From NCBI GenBank assembly GCA_021783385.1, contig JAJXTX010000071.1, forward strand, positions 1-10,976: a DNA stretch of 10,976 nt, read 5' to 3'. Source of the DNA: Pseudomonadota bacterium. GTDB lineage: Bacteria > Pseudomonadota > Gammaproteobacteria > Xanthomonadales > Rhodanobacteraceae. The position numbers and the translations under genes were made by a program. Positions 6,376 through 10,976 of this stretch are shown here, piece by piece. The notes under the pieces were generated by a model that worked only from the letters and a program-made list of their open reading frames with translations, was not told the origin of the DNA and made no database searches. The stretch's first letter is position 1; each line of letters starts with the position of its first letter.

Positions 6376-6743
6376 ATCAGCGACTGTGCCTGCTCGATGG
6401 CCTGCAGCAGATCATCGCCGCCGAACGGCTTGCGCAGGTAGACGCTGTGCTCGGGCAGCGTCTCCTGCTCGGCCCGCGGGTCTGCGGAAATGACCACCAG
6501 GCCGACCTGCGGATGCAGCCGCCGCGCCATCCGGCAGATCTCGACGCCACCGACTTCACCGGCCAGGATCACATCGGCGATCACCATGTCGACTCGCCGG
6601 TGCGCCGACAGGCAGCGGGTGGCACCGTGCGAACCCACCGCGCAGTACACGCGAAAACCGCCCTTTCCCTCGAGCAGCATCTGCATCGTTTCCAGCACGG
6701 CATGATCATCGTCGACGATCAGCACGATTCGTTCGGCGTCCAT
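6369..6743 (-). CDS. Stand-alone CheY-like response-regulator receiver domain
   Basis: 124 residues from the ATG at 6743. It is a complete receiver domain (PF00072) with no output domain. The acidic pair comes from VDDDHAV (Asp11-Asp13). The phospho-acceptor is Asp57 in MVIADVIL, the switch Ser is Ser86 in VVISAD, and the invariant Lys is Lys105 in LRKPF. All phosphorylation residues are present, so it should be phosphorylated by a histidine kinase or act in a phosphorelay. No kinase lies in the window, so the partner is unknown. A GTG two codons upstream (6749) is an alternative start; I prefer the ATG because AAGG stands 5 bases before it. The gene follows the DUF3025 gene on the same strand after 220 bp and is probably transcribed from its own promoter in that gap. 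Cytoplasmic. Confidence 0.9.
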   Translation of the reverse strand: MDAERIVLIVDDDHAVLETMQMLLEGKGGFRVYCAVGSHGATRCLSAHRRVDMVIADVILAGEVGGVEICRMARRLHPQVGLVVISADPRAEQETLPEHSVYLRKPFGGDDLLQAIEQAQSLMA

Positions 6744-6963
6744 GGTCACCTTGTCCTATCGGTGAGTGACTCGGCCAGGTTCCCGGTCGCGAGCTCAAGG
6801 TATAAGTCTACTCGTCGCACGAGCAGCGCAACGAGCAGCAAAAGGCTGCATGCGCGATCTGCATCATACCGGCCAACATCGAAGGAAAATGCGTCGACCG
6901 CCATACGCAGCCTGTGCTGCTCGATGCAGGCGCCGCGCGGCCGCAGGCTTCCGCCAGCCTGAC
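6744..6963 (-). promoter_or_regulatory. Intergenic region upstream of the receiver-domain gene
   Basis: These 220 bp, the largest gap in the window, are less GC-rich than the genes. On the minus strand a TATGAT at 6868-6863 and a TTATAC at about 6808-6803 are possible -10 boxes, without clear -35 partners. A 9-base direct repeat ACGAGCAGC (6819-6827 and 6831-6839) and a small hairpin CTCGT-CGC-ACGAG (6811-6823) lie between the -10 candidates and the gene. I found no coding sequence here. Confidence 0.35.
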
Positions 6964-7776
6964 TCAGTCGAGCTGCTGTGCTGCCGGGTAACGGCGATCC
7001 GCGCGCCGCGGCTGGTAGCAGGGGGCACCGTGGTGGAATGCCTCGGCGTCGCTCTCGGCGCGCCAGCCCGGAATGCCCGACAGCGGCAGCGGCCGCAGCT
7101 GCAGCGGATCATCAAGCACGCGGCCGGTGCCAATCGCCTGCGCGCAGGCGGCGCGCAGCTGCCTGATGTCGGCATCGCCACGCGCCAGAAAGACCAGCGC
7201 CTTGCCGACCAGCAGCTTGTCCGGGCTCAGCGCGTGCTCCAGCAGCGCGTGGCCGAACACGTCGAGCTCGATCGCACCGTCGCGCCACGCCTGCCGCTGG
7301 CGCCAGAACAGGCCGTGCCAGTCGTGCGCATCCCACAGCGCCAGCAGCGCCGGATCGCGCAGCAGCACCAGCACACCGGCCTCGTCGAAATGCGTCATCG
7401 CGTACTGCGCGCGCGAGCGCAGCTTGGGACCCATGCGTCCGATCTCGGCCATCTGCCGTCGGTTCAGCGCCTGCTTGATCGCCGGATGGCGCAGCCAGAC
7501 CAGCGCGTTCAGCAGGTCATGCCAGTTGCCCTCGCGGGTGGCGATCTCGCCGCGTCCGGCGATGCGCTGCTCGTAGTGCAGGCCGTCGGCGAGCAGGGCT
7601 GGCGTCTGTGCCACGAAGCGATGGGAAGACGTCGCGGGCAGCAGATCGTTGAGCTGCCGGATGGACGGCCATTCGGCGCCTTCGAGCAGCACGGCGCAGT
7701 CACGCCAGGCCGCCAGCGGCGGCCGCGCGAACACCGCCGGGTCGACCGCATCGCGCGCGGGCGCGTGGTAGCGCAT
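6964..7776 (-). CDS. DUF3025 family protein
   Basis: 270 residues, matching the DUF3025 family (PF11227). The signature is HYEQRI (67-72), then an ATREGNWHDLLNALVWLR block (about 79-96) and KQALN just after. The same family shows FDEAGVLVLL and a conserved C-terminal part ending in a Pro/Gly-rich tail (IPGWR...). No signal peptide and no membrane segment; expected to be cytoplasmic. The biochemical role is unknown and I do not propose one. The ATG at 7776 lies only 3 bp after the rimO stop (TGA-gcc-ATG), so the two are co-transcribed and probably translationally coupled. The C-terminus (RRADRRYPAAQQLD) is at 6964. Confidence 0.88.
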   Translation of the reverse strand: MRYHAPARDAVDPAVFARPPLAAWRDCAVLLEGAEWPSIRQLNDLLPATSSHRFVAQTPALLADGLHYEQRIAGRGEIATREGNWHDLLNALVWLRHPAIKQALNRRQMAEIGRMGPKLRSRAQYAMTHFDEAGVLVLLRDPALLALWDAHDWHGLFWRQRQAWRDGAIELDVFGHALLEHALSPDKLLVGKALVFLARGDADIRQLRAACAQAIGTGRVLDDPLQLRPLPLSGIPGWRAESDAEAFHHGAPCYQPRRADRRYPAAQQLD

Positions 7777-7779
7777 GGC

Positions 7780-9105
7780 TCAGCCGGCGAGGCGCGCGTG
7801 CAGGTCGTGCTCGCTGGCACTTTCCACCAGCACCTCGACGAACTGACCGGGCCGGAGCTTCTGGCCGTCTGCAATGATCACGCTGCCGTCGATTTCCGGC
7901 GCATCGGCGGCCGAACGCGCCACTGCGCCCTCGGCGCCGGCCTCGTCAACCAGCACGGTGATGCGGCGACCGAGCTTGCGCTGCAGCTTGGCGGCGGAGA
8001 TTTCCGCCTGCACCGCCATGAACTGTTCGAGGCGGTCTTCCTTCAATTCCTCGGAGACCGGATCGGGCAGCGCGTTGGCCCTCGCGCCATCCACCGGCGA
8101 ATACGCGAACGCGCCCACGCGGTCGAGCTCGGCCTCGCGCAGGAACTCCAGCAGCTGCTCGAACTCGGCGTCGGTCTCGCCGGGAAAGCCGACAATGAAG
8201 GTGCTGCGCAGCGTGATGTCGGGCACCGCCTTGCGCCAGTTCTGGATGCGCTCCAGCGTCCTGTCGATATTGCCCGGACGCTTCATCAACTTGAGGATGC
8301 GCGGGCTGGCGTGCTGGAACGGGATGTCCAGGTACGGCAGGATTTTCCCCGATGCCATCAGCGGCATCAGCTCGTCGACGTGCGGATACGGGTAGACATA
8401 ATGCAGCCGCGTCCACGCGCCCAGCTCGGACAGGCCTTCGCACAGCTCGGTCATGCGCGTGCGGTACGTCCGGCCGCGCCATTCGCGCGGCGCATACTTC
8501 ACATCGACACCGTAGGCGCTGGTGTCCTGCGAGATCACCAGCAGCTCCTTCACGCCGCCCTTGACCAGCCGTTCGGCTTCCAGCAGCACCTCGTCCACCG
8601 GCCGCGAGACCAGGTCACCGCGCATCGAGGGGATGATGCAGAAGCTGCAGCGATGGTTGCAGCCTTCGGAAATCTTCAGGTAGGCGTAGTGCTTCGGGGT
8701 CAGCTTCACGCCCACGTCCGGCACCAGGTCGAGAAACTTGTTGCGCGACGGCGGCAGCGCCTGATGCACCGCATTCATCACGCTGGCATAGTCCTGCGGC
8801 CCGCTGATCGACAGCACCTCGGGGTAGGCCTCGCGGATCAGCGCCTCGCGCTTGCCGAGGCAGCCGGTGACGATCACCTTGCCGTTTTCATGCAGGGCAG
8901 TGCCGATCGCATCCAGCGACTCCTGCACCGCCGCGTCGATGAAGCCGCAGGTGTTCACCACCACCGCATCAGCCTCGCCGTAGCTGGGCACGACCTGATA
9001 ACCCTCCACCTTCAACTGGGTCAGGATGCGCTCGGAATCGACCAGTGCCTTGGGGCAGCCCAGGCTGACGAAACCGATTTTCTGCGAGGCGGCGGGAGTG
9101 GACAT
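7780..9105 (-). CDS. rimO: Ribosomal protein uS12 (S12) Asp methylthiotransferase RimO
   Basis: 441 residues, the same length as E. coli RimO. It adds a methylthio group to the conserved Asp of ribosomal protein S12 (Asp89 in E. coli numbering) using two 4Fe-4S clusters and S-adenosylmethionine. The N-terminal MTTase domain has its three cluster cysteines at Cys17 (LGCPK), Cys53 (NTCGF) and Cys82 (TGCLG). The radical-SAM motif is Cys149-x3-Cys153-x2-Cys156 (CNHRCSFC). The C-terminal TRAM domain covers about 375-440. [18 protein letters not shown] and the [17 protein letters not shown] block are RimO-type and not MiaB-type. A TTG seven codons upstream (9126) keeps the frame open, but the ATG at 9105 gives the usual family start and length. 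It is the first gene of a two-gene operon with the DUF3025 gene and is divergent from the dienelactone-hydrolase pair. Cytoplasmic. Confidence 0.97.
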   Translation of the reverse strand: MSTPAASQKIGFVSLGCPKALVDSERILTQLKVEGYQVVPSYGEADAVVVNTCGFIDAAVQESLDAIGTALHENGKVIVTGCLGKREALIREAYPEVLSISGPQDYASVMNAVHQALPPSRNKFLDLVPDVGVKLTPKHYAYLKISEGCNHRCSFCIIPSMRGDLVSRPVDEVLLEAERLVKGGVKELLVISQDTSAYGVDVKYAPREWRGRTYRTRMTELCEGLSELGAWTRLHYVYPYPHVDELMPLMASGKILPYLDIPFQHASPRILKLMKRPGNIDRTLERIQNWRKAVPDITLRSTFIVGFPGETDAEFEQLLEFLREAELDRVGAFAYSPVDGARANALPDPVSEELKEDRLEQFMAVQAEISAAKLQRKLGRRITVLVDEAGAEGAVARSAADAPEIDGSVIIADGQKLRPGQFVEVLVESASEHDLHARLAG

Positions 9106-9271
9106 GACGGCACGGCAAGTGGACAAGCCGGCGATTGTACCGCGACCGGGTGTCGCAGCCGGCCGCGACCATTCGCCAGTACCCCGCGCGGCGGTGCCCG
9201 GTTACCCTGCACGCCCCTGACGCGAACCAGGCTCGCCTCACCGCGCTCATCCCCACCACAGGACTTCATCC
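9106..9271. promoter_or_regulatory. Divergent promoter region between rimO and the first dienelactone hydrolase
   Basis: This 166-bp gap holds the outward promoters of both operons. On the minus strand TACAAT (9139-9134) is a good -10 box about 29 bases before the rimO ATG; I see no matching -35. On the plus strand TTACCCT near 9201 is a weak -10 candidate. CCGCGACC is repeated at 9140-9147 and 9163-9170 next to the rimO -10, a possible operator. Confidence 0.4.
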
Positions 9272-9928
9272 ATGGGCCACCTGATCAAGCTCGAGAGCAG
9301 CACCACCATCGACGCCTACCTCGCCGAACCAGCCGGTCCCGCGAAGGGCGGCGTGGTGGTGATCCAGGAAATCTTCGGCGTCAACAGCCATATCCGCGAC
9401 GTGGCCGATCGCGTGGCCGCGGCCGGCTATACCGCCATCGCACCGGCGGTGTTCGACTCGGTCGAGCCGGGCGTCGAGCTGGGCTACGACCAGCAAGGCA
9501 TGACGCGCGGCCTCGCGCTGATGAACCAGGTCGGCTTCGACCGCCCGCTGCAGGACATCGCCGCCGCCGCCAGGCGCATCGCCGCCGCCGGCAGGATCGC
9601 CACGGTGGGTTTCTGCTGGGGCGGCACGCTGGCATATGCGGCGGCGATCCGGCTCGGCCTGCCCGGCGTCAGCTACTACGGCGGCGGCAACACCCGCTTC
9701 GTGAACGAGCAGGCCCGCGCGCCGCTGATGTTCCATTACGGCGAGCTGGACGACCACATCAGCGCCGAGGATCGCGCCAAGGTGCAGGCAGCCAACCCGG
9801 ATGCACCGCTGTACGTCTATCCCGCCGGCCACGGCTTCAACTGCGACCAGCGCGGCAGCTTCGACGCCGACAGCGCGCGGCTGGCGTGGCAGCGCACGCT
9901 GGGCTTTTTCGCCAGCCAGCTGGGCTGA
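9272..9928 (+). CDS. Dienelactone hydrolase family protein (first of a tandem pair)
   Basis: 218 residues, a complete DLH-fold alpha/beta hydrolase (PF01738). The nucleophile is Cys115 in GFCWGG, the acid is Asp160 in GELDDH and the base is His187 in PAGHGFN. Glu33 in the VIQEIFG strand matches the Glu that holds the thiol in classical carboxymethylenebutenolidase. Classical DLH opens dienelactone to maleylacetate in chlorocatechol breakdown. No other aromatic-catabolism gene is nearby, so the natural substrate is probably another ester or lactone. No signal peptide; cytoplasmic. AGGA 8 bases upstream of the ATG at 9272 supports this start. It is 87 bp from a paralog of the same length class on the same strand, pointing to local duplication. 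Confidence 0.93.
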   Translation: MGHLIKLESSTTIDAYLAEPAGPAKGGVVVIQEIFGVNSHIRDVADRVAAAGYTAIAPAVFDSVEPGVELGYDQQGMTRGLALMNQVGFDRPLQDIAAAARRIAAAGRIATVGFCWGGTLAYAAAIRLGLPGVSYYGGGNTRFVNEQARAPLMFHYGELDDHISAEDRAKVQAANPDAPLYVYPAGHGFNCDQRGSFDADSARLAWQRTLGFFASQLG

Positions 9929-9943
9929 ATCGAGCTGACCCGG

Positions 9944-9975
9944 TGCCGCGGCGGGAGATCCATGCCGCCGCGGCA
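9944..9975. repeat. Perfect 11-bp inverted repeat between the two dienelactone-hydrolase genes
   Basis: TGCCGCGGCGG (9944-9954) and CCGCCGCGGCA (9965-9975) are exact reverse complements around a 10-base spacer (GAGATCCATG). As RNA this gives a very stable GC-rich hairpin 16 bases after the stop of the first gene and 41 bases before the start of the second. No T-run follows. It could be a terminator, an mRNA-stabilising hairpin or a protein-binding site. Confidence 0.6.
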
Positions 9976-10015
9976 GATCAGTAGACTGTCGTCTTTGCAG
10001 CGGCGGAATCCACGC

Positions 10016-10684
10016 ATGGGCCAGCACATCGCCATTCCCACCACGCGCACCCAGTGCATCGGTGCGTACCTGGCCGAGCCGGCCGGTGCACCCAAGGGCG
10101 GCCTGGTGGTGATCCAGGAGATCTTCGGCGTCAACGCGCACATGCGCCGCGTGGCCGACCGCTTCGCCGAGTGCGGCTACACCGCGATCGCACCGTGCTT
10201 CTTCGATCACCTGGAAACCGGGGTGGAGCTGGACTACGACGAGGCCGGCTTCGCGCGCGGCCGCGCGCTGGCCGGCGAACTGGGGCTGGAGCGCGCGCTG
10301 GAAGACGTCGCCAGCGCGGCGCAGGCGATCGCGTCAGCGGGGAAGATCGGCACCGTCGGCTACTGCTGGGGTGGCACCGTGGCGCTGCTGGCGGCGCTGC
10401 GGCTGGGCCTGCCGTCGGTGAGCTATTACGGTGCGCGCAACCTGCCGTTCCTGCACGAGCCGCCGCGGGCGCCGCTGATGTTCCACTTCGGCGAGCTGGA
10501 CAAGCATATCCCGCCGGAGATGGTGGCCAGGCATCGCGAACTGCTGCCGCAGATGCCCGTCTTCACCTACCCGGCCGACCACGGCTTCAACCGCGACGTC
10601 GGCGCGCAGTACCACAAGGCCAGCGCGGAGCTGGCGCAGCAGCGCACGCTGGAGTTCTTCGCGCAGCATCTGGCCGGCGCATGA
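10016..10684 (+). CDS. Dienelactone hydrolase family protein (second of a tandem pair)
   Basis: 222 residues, colinear with the preceding gene product over the full length. Shared blocks include AYLAEPAG, VVIQEIFGVN, GYTAIAP, GVEL-YD, RLGLP-VSYYG, RAPLMFH-GELD and HGFN; by eye more than half of all positions agree. The catalytic residues are all present: Cys117 in GYCWGG, Asp162 in GELDKH and His189 in ADHGFN. The Glu in VIQEIFG is also conserved. The frame is open upstream to 9962, but the ATG at 10016 aligns with the first paralog's MG start and has GGCGGAA upstream. Differences cluster around the substrate pocket region (residues 60-85 and 138-150), so the two may have different substrates. 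The stop overlaps the HIT gene start by 4 bp (ATGA), so these two are translationally coupled. Cytoplasmic. Confidence 0.93.
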   Translation: MGQHIAIPTTRTQCIGAYLAEPAGAPKGGLVVIQEIFGVNAHMRRVADRFAECGYTAIAPCFFDHLETGVELDYDEAGFARGRALAGELGLERALEDVASAAQAIASAGKIGTVGYCWGGTVALLAALRLGLPSVSYYGARNLPFLHEPPRAPLMFHFGELDKHIPPEMVARHRELLPQMPVFTYPADHGFNRDVGAQYHKASAELAQQRTLEFFAQHLAGA

Positions 10685-10976
10685 GCGGGGGCGATTTCCG
10701 CCTTGATCCGCGGCTGGCCGCCGACAGCTGCGCAGTCGCCACGCTGCCGCTGTGCGAGGTGCGGCTGATGCACGATGCGCGCTACCCGTGGCTGATCCTG
10801 GTGCCGCGGCAGGCCGGCCTGGTCGAGGTCAGCGACCTCACCGCCGCCGAGCAGACCCGGCTGTGGCAAGAGGTGACTCAGGCCGGTACCGCGCTGCGTG
10901 CAGTGGCCCCGTGCGACAAGCTCAATCTCGGCGCGCTGGGCAATATCGTGCGCCAGCTGCACGTGCACGTGATCGC
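10681..10976 (+). CDS. HIT-family (histidine triad) nucleotide-binding protein, cut off by the right edge
   Basis: 98 full codons from the ATG at 10681, then the window ends. The visible part has MHDARYPWLILVPRQAG, the substrate-strand pattern of a HIT domain (PF01230), followed by the helix TAAEQTRLWQEV. KLNLGALGNIVRQLHVHVI follows, where QLHVHV is the histidine-triad motif (His94 and His96) with Gln at the first position, as is usual in this proteobacterial subgroup. HIT proteins hydrolyse or bind nucleotides such as diadenosine polyphosphates and nucleoside phosphoramidates; the exact substrate is not shown. The missing C-terminal tail is short in this family. It overlaps the upstream dienelactone-hydrolase stop by 4 bp, so it is the third gene of that operon. 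Cytoplasmic. Confidence 0.88.
   Translation, partial: MSGGDFRLDPRLAADSCAVATLPLCEVRLMHDARYPWLILVPRQAGLVEVSDLTAAEQTRLWQEVTQAGTALRAVAPCDKLNLGALGNIVRQLHVHVI

Noticed and set aside
5006..6493. Open frame of 495 codons on the plus strand in another frame
   Set aside because: Overlaps the NRAMP-family gene fully; its translation is low-complexity Arg/Gly/Ala-rich text without domains.
6766..9984. Open frame of 1072 codons on the plus strand
   Set aside because: It runs antisense to rimO and the DUF3025 gene and into the first dienelactone hydrolase, all of which match known families. Long antisense frames are normal at this GC content; the translation is Arg/His/Gln-rich and matches nothing I recognise.
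1..10976. Insertion sequences, CRISPR arrays, tRNA or rRNA genes, prophage
   Set aside because: No transposase, integrase or phage-type protein, no regularly spaced repeats and no tRNA-like cloverleaf were seen on either strand.

Overview
The window is very GC-rich, with strong GC preference at third codon positions and tightly packed genes. It has no mobile element, rRNA, tRNA or CRISPR array. Gene content and codon style suggest a Gammaproteobacterium of the Xanthomonadales/Lysobacterales group (Rhodanobacter- or Dyella-like). This placement is inference; no taxonomic marker gene is present.

Layout. (1) Positions 1-3212, minus strand: two exported hydrolases, probably one operon. A serine beta-lactamase-like (class C/penicillin-binding fold) hydrolase with a C-terminal DUF3471-type domain comes first. 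An alpha/beta-hydrolase esterase follows and runs off the left edge. (2) 3314-3682, minus: a small VOC (glyoxalase-fold) protein, divergent from the next block. (3) 3813-4924, plus: an exported barnase-type guanyl ribonuclease, overlapping by 4 bp a barstar-type inhibitor. The inhibitor frame runs without a stop into a YbcJ-type S4 RNA-binding domain. (4) 5073-6359, plus: a divergent NRAMP-family metal transporter, preceded by a terminator-like hairpin. (5) 6369-6743, minus: a stand-alone CheY-like receiver domain, convergent with the transporter; both stop codons lie in one hairpin. (6) 6964-9105, minus: rimO followed 3 bp later by a DUF3025 gene. (7) 9272-10976, plus: two tandem dienelactone-hydrolase paralogs, then a HIT-family protein that overlaps the second by 4 bp and runs off the right edge.

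Most genes are ordinary housekeeping or accessory enzymes. The region that most repays attention is the RNase/barstar/S4 block. It is a toxin-inhibitor style pair in which the inhibitor has apparently become fused in frame to an RNA-binding domain, through a linker that looks like former intergenic DNA. Secondary points are the altered metal-site motifs of the NRAMP homologue and several inverted repeats at gene junctions. No gene-free stretch exceeds 300 bases; the longest is 6744-6963 (220 bp).
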